DNA from: Nitrosomonadales bacterium
Lineage (GTDB): Bacteria > Pseudomonadota > Gammaproteobacteria > Burkholderiales > Methylophilaceae
Length of the DNA: 20,846 nucleotides
Direction: 5' to 3'
Assembly (NCBI GenBank): GCA_018657165.1
Contig: JABHXS010000060.1
Location: forward strand, 1 to 20,846
Part shown: one piece after another, positions 6,996 to 14,739 of the stretch
How positions within the stretch are numbered: the stretch's first letter is position 1
Layout of the letters: every line of letters begins with the position of its first letter
Position numbers and translations under genes: made by a program
The notes under the pieces: model-generated
The model's database searches: none
What the model was told of the DNA's origin: nothing
The model's input: the letters and a program-made list of their open reading frames with translations, nothing else

Positions 6996-8261
6996 TTAAT
7001 TCAGTCTCTTTATTTTTGCGCCTAAAATATTAAATTTGGCTTCTAACTTTTCATACCCTCTGTCGAGGTGATAAATTCTTTCAATTGTTGTTTTACCTTT
7101 AGCAACTAGACCTGCAAGAACAAGTGATGCAGAAGCTCTCAAATCAGTTGCCATCACGTTTGCACCGGTCAGAATATTACCACCTTTTGTGATTGCAGTA
7201 TTTTGTTTGATATCAATTTCTGCCCCCATCCTTATAAGCTCCTGCGCATGCATAAACCTATTCTCAAAAATAGTTTCTGTAATTTCGCCTACCCCCTCAG
7301 CCACTACGTTTAATGCCATAAACTGTGCTTGCATATCTGTTGGGAAAGCTGGATATGGCGCTGTTATGATTTTAACACTTTCTAATTTTTTATTCCCGCA
7401 GACTAAGATGCTATCTTCTCTTACCTCTACCTTAGCGCCGCTTTCTTTAATTTTTTGCGTAATTGATTCCATTTCTTCAGGATTAATATTTTTACAGACA
7501 ACCTTACCTCCCGTCATTGCTGCTGCCACCATAAATGTACCCGCTTCAATTCTGTCGAACATAATTTTATAACTAGCTTCTTTCAGTGATGAAACACCCT
7601 GAATTATAATTTTATCAGTACCTAAGCCATCAATAATTGCCCCCATCTTGATTAGGCAATTTCCTAGATCCACGATCTCAGGTTCCTTTGCGGCATTTTC
7701 TAAAATTGTTTCTCCTTCTGCTAAAACTGCTGCCATCATCAAGTTTTCAGTACCTCCAACCGTAACCTGATCCATGAAAATGCTACAACCTTGAAGTTTT
7801 TTATTTGGAAGGTGTGCTGTTGTAGCGCTGATATAACCCTTATCAATAATTAATTTAGCCCCCATTAACTCCAAGCCCTTAATATGAATATCCACAGGCC
7901 TCGACCCTATAGCGCATCCACCAGGCAACGAAACTCTCGCTTCACCATATTTTGCAAGTAAGGGGCCTAAAACTAAAATCGAGGCACGCATAGTTTTTAC
8001 TAACCCATATGGAGCATCAAAATTAGTCACATGGTTGGCCTGTAATAAACAAGAAGCTTCCTTATGCTTTACTTGCACTCCAAGCGCACTTAACAAGTCA
8101 ATACATGTTTCAATATCTTGAAGATACGGAACATTTTGTAAGTTTAAGGGTTCATCAGACAATAATGATGCTATTAATATTGGAAGTGCAGCATTTTTAG
8201 CGCCCGAAATGCAGACCTCGCCCTCAAGAGGATATCCACCTTCAATAACGAGTTTATCCAA
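6996..8261 (-). CDS. murA: UDP-N-acetylglucosamine 1-carboxyvinyltransferase MurA
   Basis: MurA transfers enolpyruvate from PEP to UDP-GlcNAc, the first committed step of peptidoglycan synthesis, and is the target of fosfomycin. The product has 421 residues. The N-terminal SGAKNAALPIL (19–29) and KTMRASILVLGPL (89–101) blocks are conserved. The fosfomycin-reactive cysteine is present as Cys116 in SLPGGCAIGSRP; some bacteria carry Asp there. DMQAQFMALN, ENRFMHAQEL and ATDLRASASLVLAG occur in the C-terminal half. The start is TTG (8261–8259): DKLVIEGGYPLEGEV after it aligns with the E. coli N-terminus. It begins two bases after the grxD stop and abuts hisG downstream. Confidence 0.98.
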   Translation of the reverse strand: MDKLVIEGGYPLEGEVCISGAKNAALPILIASLLSDEPLNLQNVPYLQDIETCIDLLSALGVQVKHKEASCLLQANHVTNFDAPYGLVKTMRASILVLGPLLAKYGEARVSLPGGCAIGSRPVDIHIKGLELMGAKLIIDKGYISATTAHLPNKKLQGCSIFMDQVTVGGTENLMMAAVLAEGETILENAAKEPEIVDLGNCLIKMGAIIDGLGTDKIIIQGVSSLKEASYKIMFDRIEAGTFMVAAAMTGGKVVCKNINPEEMESITQKIKESGAKVEVREDSILVCGNKKLESVKIITAPYPAFPTDMQAQFMALNVVAEGVGEITETIFENRFMHAQELIRMGAEIDIKQNTAITKGGNILTGANVMATDLRASASLVLAGLVAKGKTTIERIYHLDRGYEKLEAKFNILGAKIKRLN

Positions 8262-8263
8262 AA

Positions 8264-8572
8264 CTATTCTTTAGAAATTTTTTTTGCTAGTTCGCCAGAT
8301 TCATACAGCTCACGAATGATGTCAGCCCCCCCTATGAATTCACCACGAATATATAACTGAGGAATCGTTGGCCAATTTGAAAAAACTTTAATCCCCTCCC
8401 TAATCTCAGGGTCTTGTAAAACATCAACGGTTTCAAATGAAGTGTCTAATGCACCTAGAGCCTGGCAGGCTAAACTAGAAAAACCACATTGTGGAAAAGT
8501 TGGGTTACCTTTCATAAAAAGCAAAACTTCGTTATCGTCAATTAATTTTTTTATTCTTGCATTTGTTGTCAT
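8264..8572 (-). CDS. grxD: Monothiol glutaredoxin (Grx4 family)
   Basis: Monothiol glutaredoxins of this family carry glutathione-ligated [2Fe-2S] clusters and pass them to targets, often with a BolA-type partner. The 102-residue protein has the CGFS active site (29–32), with the cluster-binding cysteine Cys29. The glutathione-binding WPTIPQLYI and GEFIGGADI blocks follow. The size matches single-domain Grx4/Grx5 proteins. The ATG at 8572 has a clear Shine-Dalgarno (AAAGG, nine bases upstream). The gene directly upstream is ibaG, a BolA-family gene, so the pair that commonly forms a Fe-S complex is encoded side by side. It ends two bases before murA. Confidence 0.96.
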   Translation of the reverse strand: MTTNARIKKLIDDNEVLLFMKGNPTFPQCGFSSLACQALGALDTSFETVDVLQDPEIREGIKVFSNWPTIPQLYIRGEFIGGADIIRELYESGELAKKISKE

Positions 8573-8590
8573 AAATTTTAACCTTTAAAA

Positions 8591-8615
8591 TATTTATTTA
8601 TTTATTTATTTATTT
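8591..8615. repeat. Tetranucleotide tandem repeat (TATT)6 at the ibaG 3' end
   Basis: Six perfect copies of TATT plus one base (AAAT on the transcribed strand) cover the last codons and stop of ibaG and part of the gap to grxD. Gain or loss of a unit would shift the reading frame. Every frame of an AAAT repeat meets TAA within 12 bases, however, so only the last few residues of IbaG could change. Confidence 0.9.
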
Positions 8616-8847
8616 GGCTCCACTCATCTGGAGTATAAGTTTTGATTGATAGTGCATGAATTTCGTTTTGCATCATACTGCCAAGAGCTAAATAAACTTG
8701 TTGGTGTTGCTTAATCATCGTTTGACCCTTAAACACATCACTAACAATAACTGCATCAAAATGTGTTCCATCATCCCCACTTACTTTTATAAAATGACAT
8801 TTTAATTGGGCTTCTATAATTTTTTGTATTTCAATGGCTTGTAACAT
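8602..8847 (-). CDS. ibaG: BolA-family protein IbaG
   Basis: IbaG-type BolA proteins are small cytoplasmic partners of monothiol glutaredoxins and are linked to Fe-S cluster handling and acid response. The 81-residue product shows VSGDDGTHFDAVIVSDVFKG (22–41 region), then a helix with KQHQQVYLALGSMMQNEIHALSIKTYTPDEW. The final ALSIKTYTPDEW pattern is characteristic of the IbaG branch. In E. coli ibaG also lies between mlaB and murA. The stop codon lies inside the tetranucleotide repeat. The ATG immediately follows the TGA of the upstream permease gene (TGAATG on the complement), suggesting coupled translation. Confidence 0.93.
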   Translation of the reverse strand: MLQAIEIQKIIEAQLKCHFIKVSGDDGTHFDAVIVSDVFKGQTMIKQHQQVYLALGSMMQNEIHALSIKTYTPDEWSQINK

Positions 8848-9624
8848 TCAATTCCTTAATTTGTACCCAGATTTTAACATTCTGATAGTGATAAATGACA
8901 AAATAATAAAAAATGACACCACAATTAATAAACTCAAATAAGGGGATGTGTCAGACTGACCAAAAAATCCATACCTAAAACCATCTATCATGTAAAAAAA
9001 TGGATTAAAATGCGAAATATTTTGCCAAACCTCTGGCAATGAATGAATAGAATAAAATACTCCAGATAACATTGAGAGTGGCATTATGACAAAATTTCCA
9101 AAAACAGCCATCTGATCAAACCTATGGGCCCATATACCTGCAATCATACCAAAGGCACCCATCAACCCTCCACCACAGAAAGCAAACATAAATATAAACC
9201 ATGGATACTTCACGGGCAAATCAACGTAATAAATTGCTATAAGATAAATACAAATACCTACGAACATTCCACGAATAATTGCTGCTATCAGAAATGCAAA
9301 AAAAAGTTGTAGATAACTTAAGGGGGTTAATAATAAAAAAATGATGTTTCCCATAACTTTTGCCTGAATTAGACTGGAAGAGCTATTAGAAAAGGAATTT
9401 TGTAGAAGTGACATCATAATCAAACCTGGAATCAAAAATACTAAATAATTCACCCCCTCATAAACCTCTAGGCGATCCCCTAAAACTTGAGAAAAAATTA
9501 GTAAATATAGAATCCCTGAAATTACAGGTGCCGCTACTGTTTGAAATGCAACCCTCCAAAACCTTAATAACTCCTTTTTAAGCAGTGTCCATGTGCCTAT
9601 TAATTGATCTCGCGTAGTATTCAT
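8848..9624 (-). CDS. ABC-2 type transporter permease (YadH-like)
   Basis: This is the membrane half of an ABC-2 exporter, partner of the ATPase gene six bases upstream. The 258-residue protein has about six hydrophobic segments, and the N-terminal cytoplasmic helix LLKKELLRFWRVAFQTVAAPVISGILYLLIF is typical of ABC-2 permeases. The central FLIPGLIMMSLLQNSFSNSSSSLIQ and the C-terminal LSMLSGVFYSIHSLPEVW…HFNPFFYMIDGFRYGFFG regions match the YadH/NodJ-like branch. Substrate is unknown for most of this branch, so I give none. Conserved placement between mlaB and ibaG hints at an envelope role, but that is inference. Confidence 0.92.
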   Translation of the reverse strand: MNTTRDQLIGTWTLLKKELLRFWRVAFQTVAAPVISGILYLLIFSQVLGDRLEVYEGVNYLVFLIPGLIMMSLLQNSFSNSSSSLIQAKVMGNIIFLLLTPLSYLQLFFAFLIAAIIRGMFVGICIYLIAIYYVDLPVKYPWFIFMFAFCGGGLMGAFGMIAGIWAHRFDQMAVFGNFVIMPLSMLSGVFYSIHSLPEVWQNISHFNPFFYMIDGFRYGFFGQSDTSPYLSLLIVVSFFIILSFITIRMLKSGYKLRN

Positions 9625-9630
9625 TTTAAA

Positions 9631-10542
9631 TTAATCTTTACTCGTCAGTTTTAAAAAAATATTCTCTAAGTCAGACTCAATTAACTCCATATCTAATATC
9701 TGTATTTTTAATACATTTAATTTTTCAATAATTCTTGATGCATCAGAAATTTTTTTTAGTTTAAAGGTACACCAATCATCCTCTAGCTCAAGAGAATCAC
9801 CTTTCATAAGGGTGGCTATTTTTTGTATTTTATTTTTTTGTAGTCTAACTTTTAAGTTTTTTGAAGAAAATTCTTTTAATAAATTTTTTGTTGAGTTTAG
9901 AGCGACTATTTTTCCACTTTTCATCATAGCAACACGATTACAAAGGGTTTCAGCTTCCTCAAGATAGTGAGTTGTTAAAACAATAGTATGTCCCTCTTTA
10001 TTTAAATCCTTTATGAAGCCCCATAATCTTTGTCTGAGTTCTACATCAACTCCAGCCGTAGGCTCATCTAAAACAATTACAGGTGGGCGATGAACTAACG
10101 CTTGCGCAATTAAAGCTCTTCTTTTCATTCCGCCAGAAAGCATTCTCATGTTAGTTGATGCTTTATCGGCAAGATCTAGTCTTTCAATAATCTCATCCAC
10201 CCATCTATCATTTGATTTATCTTTTCCAAAATAGCCTGCCTGAAATCTCAACATCTCTCTAACATTAAAAAAGGGGTCAAATACTAATTCCTGAGGAACA
10301 ATACCTACCGAATGGCGAGCTTTTTGATAATCTTTATTTACGTCAAATCCCATCACAGAAATGCTACCGTGAGACGGCCTTACTAATCCCGCCATCATAT
10401 TAATCAATGTTGATTTTCCCGCACCATTTGGTCCTAGTAAGCCAAAGAACTCTCCTTGCTCAATTGACATAGAAATACCATCAACAGCCTTTAACTGTTT
10501 AAAATTTTTTCTTACATTTTTAAAAACAATTGCTTTTTTCAT
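9631..10542 (-). CDS. ABC transporter ATP-binding protein (YadG-like)
   Basis: This is the ATPase subunit of the exporter formed with the following permease. The 303-residue product has Walker A GPNGAGKST (37–45), a Q-loop region IVPQELVFDP (81–90), signature LSGGMKRR (135–142), Walker B VIVLDEP (155–161), and the H-loop in VLTTHYLEEAE. About 80 residues follow the nucleotide-binding domain, as is usual in the CcmA/YadG/NodI group. The gene starts at an ATG with no obvious Shine-Dalgarno, 59 bases after mlaB. That is the largest gap inside this part of the operon, so it may be partly separate from the mla genes. Confidence 0.94.
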   Translation of the reverse strand: MKKAIVFKNVRKNFKQLKAVDGISMSIEQGEFFGLLGPNGAGKSTLINMMAGLVRPSHGSISVMGFDVNKDYQKARHSVGIVPQELVFDPFFNVREMLRFQAGYFGKDKSNDRWVDEIIERLDLADKASTNMRMLSGGMKRRALIAQALVHRPPVIVLDEPTAGVDVELRQRLWGFIKDLNKEGHTIVLTTHYLEEAETLCNRVAMMKSGKIVALNSTKNLLKEFSSKNLKVRLQKNKIQKIATLMKGDSLELEDDWCTFKLKKISDASRIIEKLNVLKIQILDMELIESDLENIFLKLTSKD

Positions 10543-10586
10543 TATTTAACAGGCACATTACTAGAGAAAAAATTCAAGAGGGTAAA

Positions 10587-10603
10587 AAAGATTTTTTATC
10601 TTT
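10587..10603 (-). terminator. Possible weak hairpin with U-run at the mlaB end
   Basis: On the transcribed strand AAAGAT and ATCTTT form a 6-bp stem with an A5 loop overlapping the mlaB stop codon, followed by about four U. It is short and AT-only, so at most a weak attenuator reducing read-through from mlaB into the ABC genes. It could equally be chance. Confidence 0.25.
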
Positions 10604-10883
10604 AAATAAAGTCTTCCACACCATAAAGTCTTGCGAGCTTCAGTAAATTTTTAGGTGGGGTATTAATCGTCACATTACAACTACGACTTTTTGCTTCTCT
10701 TTTCCACTCAAAGATCAAACTTAAAGCTGATGTATCTACATGCTTAACTTGTGAAAAATCAATCTGAACCGAATCCGCCCAATTAAAATTTTTTGTTTTA
10801 TCTATTAAACTTGTAATTTCATTAAATGTTATGGGCCCTGATAACTTCCATAAATTTGGTTCAGACTCTATATTAAGCGGCAT
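10602..10883 (-). CDS. mlaB: STAS-domain protein MlaB
   Basis: MlaB is the small cytoplasmic STAS subunit that binds the MlaF ATPase and is needed for assembly and activity of the MlaFEDB complex. The 93-residue protein is a single STAS domain. A β-strand segment LWKLSGPITFNEI (11–23) is followed by VQIDFSQVKHVDTSALSLIFEWKREAK, where the DTSAL motif corresponds to the conserved STAS D(S/T)(S/A)G(L/V) loop, with Ala in place of the glycine. The start overlaps the end of mlaC by 11 bases. Identity rests on the STAS fold plus its place after mlaC, as in E. coli. Confidence 0.9.
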   Translation of the reverse strand: MPLNIESEPNLWKLSGPITFNEITSLIDKTKNFNWADSVQIDFSQVKHVDTSALSLIFEWKREAKSRSCNVTINTPPKNLLKLARLYGVEDFI

Positions 10884-11472
10884 TATTTTTTTCTTTTAAT
10901 TCTTTTAAAAGTCCAGTTATACCATTCTGTCTGACGGAGCTACCAAACTGGCTACGGTAGTTGGTTACCATGCTAACCCCCTCAATAACAAGGTCTATCA
11001 CCAACCAGCTCCCTGTACTATTTGATAATGCATAATCAACATTAATGGGCTGAGAACTTGCTTGTGTTATTTCTGTTTTTACTGTCACTATGCTTCCTTT
11101 TTGTTTTTTTATTGGAAAAACATTTATCTTCTGATCTGTATATTTTGAAAGCGCGATGGCATAAGTTCTTAATAAAAGCATTTTAAAGCCTGTGCTAAAT
11201 TCTTCTTTTTGTTCAGTTGACATTTTTCTCCAATTTTTCCCCATTACAAGACGACAGATCTTATTGAAATCAAAACTTGGAAGAATCTTAGATTCAACTA
11301 ATTCATATATTTTCTCTTTATTCCCAGCTTGAATGTCTTTATCAGCTTTTATTGAGCTAATAACATCATCAGCTGTTTTTTTTACCACTTCATCAGGGCT
11401 TAATTGAGCTAGCACGGCTCCTGAAAAAAAGACCAACCCCAATGTAATAAACCATTTTTTTAAACAAAACAT
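10873..11472 (-). CDS. mlaC: Periplasmic phospholipid-binding protein MlaC
   Basis: MlaC is the periplasmic shuttle carrying phospholipid between the outer-membrane MlaA complex and the inner-membrane MlaFEDB complex. The 199-residue precursor starts with a typical Sec signal peptide (KK, hydrophobic core ITLGLVFFSGAVLA), likely cut after AVLA. The mature part has the Tol_Tol_Ttg2 pattern: ILPSFDFNKICRLVMGKNWRKMS, then a helix with EFSTGFKMLLLRTYAIALSKYTDQKI, then β-strands ending with SWLVIDLVIEGVSMVTNYRSQFGSSV. That last block is the best MlaC signature. An AAGGA Shine-Dalgarno lies six bases before the ATG. No mlaA gene is in the window. Confidence 0.95.
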   Translation of the reverse strand: MFCLKKWFITLGLVFFSGAVLAQLSPDEVVKKTADDVISSIKADKDIQAGNKEKIYELVESKILPSFDFNKICRLVMGKNWRKMSTEQKEEFSTGFKMLLLRTYAIALSKYTDQKINVFPIKKQKGSIVTVKTEITQASSQPINVDYALSNSTGSWLVIDLVIEGVSMVTNYRSQFGSSVRQNGITGLLKELKEKNNAA

Positions 11473-11474
11473 TT

Positions 11475-11945
11475 CTAATCCTTACCCTTATCATCTCCAG
11501 CGCTATTATATAAAAATTGGCTGATTAATTTTTCTAAAACTACTGCATCTTGTGTATGTTGAATTAAGTCCCCAGCTTTTAAATTAACGTCATCTCCACC
11601 TGCTTCCAAAGCTAGATATTGTTCCCCTAATAATCCTGCTGTATAAATATTTGCAAAGGTATCTTTAGGAAAGGAATATCGATCATCAATGTTAATTTTA
11701 ACCACCGCGTGAAAAGCTTCCGAATCAAACTTAATTGAACCAATTCGACCAACAACAACACCAGAAGCTTTTACGGCTGCTCTTGGTTTCAAGCCACCTA
11801 TATTCTCAAAGTATGCTTTTACTTCATATGTTTCATTTACATCGTTGGAAGTTAAATTTCCAACACGCGTTGCTAAATAAAACATTGCAATTATTCCTAA
11901 TGCAACGAAAATACCAACCCAAATATCTAATTTAACTCTTTCCAT
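11475..11945 (-). CDS. mlaD: MCE-domain lipid transport protein MlaD
   Basis: MlaD is anchored in the inner membrane and forms a hexameric ring in the periplasm through which MlaFEDB passes phospholipid. The 156-residue protein has one N-terminal membrane helix (WVGIFVALGIIAMFYLA, about 9–25), then a single MCE domain with YEVKAYFENIGGLKPRAAVKASGVVVGRI. The hydrophobic pore-lining stretch appears as GLLGEQYLALEAGG, followed by a helix with VVLEKLISQFLY. It lacks a long C-terminal tail, as in other compact MlaD proteins. It lies 21 bases after mlaE and two bases before mlaC. Confidence 0.96.
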   Translation of the reverse strand: MERVKLDIWVGIFVALGIIAMFYLATRVGNLTSNDVNETYEVKAYFENIGGLKPRAAVKASGVVVGRIGSIKFDSEAFHAVVKINIDDRYSFPKDTFANIYTAGLLGEQYLALEAGGDDVNLKAGDLIQHTQDAVVLEKLISQFLYNSAGDDKGKD

Positions 11946-11966
11946 ATCTAATATTTTCCCATAGTT

Positions 11967-12755
11967 TTAAACAAACATGAATGATGTTAATACAAAATCT
12001 AGACCTAATACACTTAGTGATGAAATTACTACTGTTTTTGTAGTTGCCCGACTCACGCCTTCAGCTGTAGGTGGGGCCACTAGTCCCTGGTATAAGGCAA
12101 TTAATGTACAAGTAAACCCAAAAACAACGCTCTTTATCGCACCATCAACAATATCATTATGAAAATCAACATTTGCCTGCATTTGTGACCAGAATGCGCC
12201 ATCATCGACCCCAATAACTAAAACTGCTATAAAATATCCTCCTAAAATACCAACCATTGAAAATACAGTTGCTAAAATTGGCATACTAATCATCCCTGCC
12301 CAAAACCTTGGTGCCACTATTCTTGCAATAGGACTTACAGCCATCATTTCCATCGCTGATAGTTGTTCGGTTGTTTTCATCAGTCCTATTTCAGCTGTAA
12401 TTGCTGTTCCTGCTCTACCCGCGAACAACAATGCGGTCACTACAGGGCCTAATTCCCTTACAAGAGCTAACGCCACCAAAACACCGATCGCTTCTGATGA
12501 GCCATATTTTTCTAGTGTGTAGTAGCCCTGAAGACCTAAAACCATTCCTACAAAAAAAGCAGACACAACAATAATAACCAACGAAAGAACACCGGTGAAA
12601 TAAATTTCTTTAATAGTTAAATTAAATCTTTTAAAGCTATCAGATGAATAAATGATTGTTAAAAAGAAAAGTCTTGCGCCAGAGCCCAAACCAAATAGTG
12701 TCCCTCTGAATGATGCGCCTAATTTTTCTAAAAAATTTAATATATTATTCATCAT
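11967..12755 (-). CDS. mlaE: Phospholipid ABC transporter permease MlaE
   Basis: MlaE is the integral-membrane permease of the MlaFEDB complex. The 262-residue product is the standard MlaE length with about five to six hydrophobic helices. Family blocks include FVGMVLGLQGYYTLEKYG, the highly conserved LVRELGPVVTALLFAGRAGTAITAEIGLMKTTEQLSAMEMMAV, and the C-terminal CTLIALYQGLVAPPTAEGVSRATTKTVV. The RELGPV and GRAG…AE(I/L)G patterns are diagnostic of MlaE/TrnE permeases. It starts three bases after mlaF, consistent with tight co-expression of ATPase and permease. Confidence 0.97.
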   Translation of the reverse strand: MMNNILNFLEKLGASFRGTLFGLGSGARLFFLTIIYSSDSFKRFNLTIKEIYFTGVLSLVIIVVSAFFVGMVLGLQGYYTLEKYGSSEAIGVLVALALVRELGPVVTALLFAGRAGTAITAEIGLMKTTEQLSAMEMMAVSPIARIVAPRFWAGMISMPILATVFSMVGILGGYFIAVLVIGVDDGAFWSQMQANVDFHNDIVDGAIKSVVFGFTCTLIALYQGLVAPPTAEGVSRATTKTVVISSLSVLGLDFVLTSFMFV

Positions 12756-12758
12756 ATT

Positions 12759-13553
12759 TTAAAGTGATAGATCAGATCGATAGCTTGGTGCTTCAGTATG
12801 AAAAGGGACAGGACCATCTTTTTCTGAGTGAATAAATTGTTTAACAAAAGGCAATTTAGAGGTTAATAATTGTTTTGGTGATCCTTCCGCAGCTACGCCT
12901 CCGTCAGCTAAAAAATAAATATAGTCTGCAAATGAAAAAGTTTCGGCTACATCATGTGTAACTATTATTGACGTTGCTCCCAATGCATCATTCAAAGATC
13001 TAATCAAATCACAAATTACAGCCATAGATATTGGATCTAAACCAGCAAATGGTTCATCGTACATTATGATATCTGGGTCTAAGGCGATAGCCCTAGCTAA
13101 AGCTACCCTTCTTGCCATTCCTCCCGATAACTCAGCAGGCATCTTTTTATGTGCGCCTCGCAAACCAACCGCATTGAGTTTCAGTAATACAAGATCTTTA
13201 ATCACACTTTCAGGTAAGTCGGTATGTTCTCGCATAGGAAATGCTACATTTTCATAAACAGATAAGTCAGTAAATAAGGCGCCATGCTGAAATAACATGC
13301 CCATTTTTCTTCTTATGCTATGAAGCTCCTCCCGACCCTGCTCATGAACTACTTTGCCATCAACTATGACATTTCCTGAATTTGGTTTTAATTGCCCACC
13401 TATAAGTCTCAGGATTGTCGTTTTACCACACCCACTTCCCCCCATGATTGCGGAGACCTTACCTCGATTAAATTGCATATTGATATTTTTATGGAGAAGC
13501 TCCTTATCATAGCCAAATGATAAGTTATTAATTGATATTAAATTTTCGCCCAT
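12759..13553 (-). CDS. mlaF: Phospholipid ABC transporter ATPase MlaF
   Basis: MlaF powers phospholipid trafficking by the MlaFEDB complex. The 264-residue protein has Walker A GGSGCGKTT (38–46), Q-loop MLFQHGALF (86–94), signature LSGGMARR (142–149), Walker B IIMYDEP (162–168), and the H-loop VTHDV. The FQ.GALF(T/S)DL pattern marks the MlaF/Ttg2A branch rather than a general importer. A C-terminal extension after the nucleotide-binding fold fits the MlaF handshake region. It is the first gene of the mla group, preceded by 65 bases after ccsA that hold a candidate promoter. The order mlaFEDCB matches E. coli. Confidence 0.96.
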   Translation of the reverse strand: MGENLISINNLSFGYDKELLHKNINMQFNRGKVSAIMGGSGCGKTTILRLIGGQLKPNSGNVIVDGKVVHEQGREELHSIRRKMGMLFQHGALFTDLSVYENVAFPMREHTDLPESVIKDLVLLKLNAVGLRGAHKKMPAELSGGMARRVALARAIALDPDIIMYDEPFAGLDPISMAVICDLIRSLNDALGATSIIVTHDVAETFSFADYIYFLADGGVAAEGSPKQLLTSKLPFVKQFIHSEKDGPVPFHTEAPSYRSDLSL

Positions 13554-13587
13554 ATGAGATATTTTTCTTTGCTATAAACTAAAAGCC

Positions 13588-13616
13588 ATCGTACTTTAGA
13601 AAAAACATCTTTGCAA
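13588..13616 (-). promoter_or_regulatory. Candidate promoter for mlaF and downstream genes
   Basis: In the 65-bp gap before mlaF, the minus strand carries TTGCAA (13616–13611), 17 bases, then TACGAT (13593–13588). Each hexamer matches four of six consensus bases for a sigma-70 promoter. The predicted transcript would have about a 30-base leader. The match is moderate, and read-through from ccsA is also possible. Confidence 0.35.
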
Positions 13617-13618
13617 CC

Positions 13619-14731
13619 TTACAACTCGCCGTAAGAATGAAGGCCAGAAAGAAAAAGATTAACTCCAAGAAATGCAAATGTTGTGATTAAAAGACCCGTA
13701 ACTGACCACCAGGCTAACATAGGTCCTCTAAGGCCCTTGACTAATCTAAGATGAAGCCATCCTGCATAGTTCAGCCAAACAATAAGTGCCCAGGTTTCCT
13801 TGGGGTCCCAAGACCAATATCCACCCCATGCCTCTGCTGCCCAAACAGCGCCTAGAATAGTCGCGATTGTAAAAAATATAAAGCCAATTGCAATCGCCTT
13901 GTAAGTCAGATCATCTAGTATTATTAAACTGGGCAGTCTTGACTTTAATATGCCTTTATTAACCAATAAGTAAGCAACAGAAATCATAGCTGCAATTGCA
14001 AATGCACCGTAACCAACAAAATTAGCAGGTACATGTATTTTCATCCAGTATGATTGAAGTGCGGGGACTAGTGGTTGGATTGCATCGGCACCCTTAGAAA
14101 ATGTGTACCATAATATGAACCCAACTGCGACAGATATTACTATCAGAACAAATGCCCCAAGTTCTTTTCTATTCATTTTTTCTTCATAATAAAGATGCAA
14201 CAACGCTGTAACTAAACAAAATAAAACAAACACTTCATATAAATTACTAATAGGGATATGGCCCACATCAATACTTATTAAATATGACTCAAACCATCTA
14301 ACTAGTAGCCCTATAAAACCCATTGCTGTTGCAATCCAAGTTAATTGTGAAGCAAAATTTCCAAAAAAGGAGTGCCTTTTAAATAAATAAAGCCAATATA
14401 TCAAAAGGCTTAAAGGATATAAGGAACACATCCACATGATCGCAGATTGGCTAGATAAAAAATATTTAAGCACAAATTGCTTCTCTCCCGAGAAGAGATT
14501 TCCTTCGTACAAGAAGATTGAGAAAAAGCTAAGGATTAACACAATTAAAACTAAATATCTAAAGTTTTGCCAATTTTTACCAATTACAATAAATGTTATC
14601 CCTGTTCCTATTAAGATAAACATTTCGTATATATCCATATACTGGTGGAATTTAAAAAGGCTTACGGTTGGCAGCATCAACATTAAAAAGATAAATAAAT
14701 AATTAAATAACTGCTTAAAGACCATGATCAT
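13619..14731 (-). CDS. ccsA: Cytochrome c biogenesis protein CcsA/CcsB (ResC-type, System II)
   Basis: This membrane protein forms, with ResB, the System II synthetase that exports haem and attaches it to CxxCH motifs outside the cytoplasmic membrane. The 370-residue product has roughly ten hydrophobic segments. The tryptophan-rich haem-handling (WWD) block is visible as WAAEAWGGYWSWDPKETWALIVWL (297–320). Candidate haem-ligand histidines occur in VGHIPISNLYEV (His158), KIHVPANFVGYG (His233), and near the C-terminus in WLHLRL and LHSYGEL. A second in-frame ATG at 14725 sits eight bases after GGAA and is the better Shine-Dalgarno match, so the true protein may start there (368 aa). Naming differs between bacteria (CcsA, CcsB, ResC). 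Confidence 0.94.
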   Translation of the reverse strand: MIMVFKQLFNYLFIFLMLMLPTVSLFKFHQYMDIYEMFILIGTGITFIVIGKNWQNFRYLVLIVLILSFFSIFLYEGNLFSGEKQFVLKYFLSSQSAIMWMCSLYPLSLLIYWLYLFKRHSFFGNFASQLTWIATAMGFIGLLVRWFESYLISIDVGHIPISNLYEVFVLFCLVTALLHLYYEEKMNRKELGAFVLIVISVAVGFILWYTFSKGADAIQPLVPALQSYWMKIHVPANFVGYGAFAIAAMISVAYLLVNKGILKSRLPSLIILDDLTYKAIAIGFIFFTIATILGAVWAAEAWGGYWSWDPKETWALIVWLNYAGWLHLRLVKGLRGPMLAWWSVTGLLITTFAFLGVNLFLSGLHSYGEL

Positions 14732-14739
14732 ATTTCCAT

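Noticed and set aside
7189..7572. 127-codon plus-strand ORF antisense to murA
   Set aside because: It lies wholly inside murA, which has all family motifs; the reverse reading has no recognisable domain or ribosome binding site and is a shadow.
14436..14702. 88-codon plus-strand ORF within ccsA
   Set aside because: It is antisense to membrane-helix codons of ccsA, which naturally give open lysine/isoleucine-rich reverse frames; no start signal.
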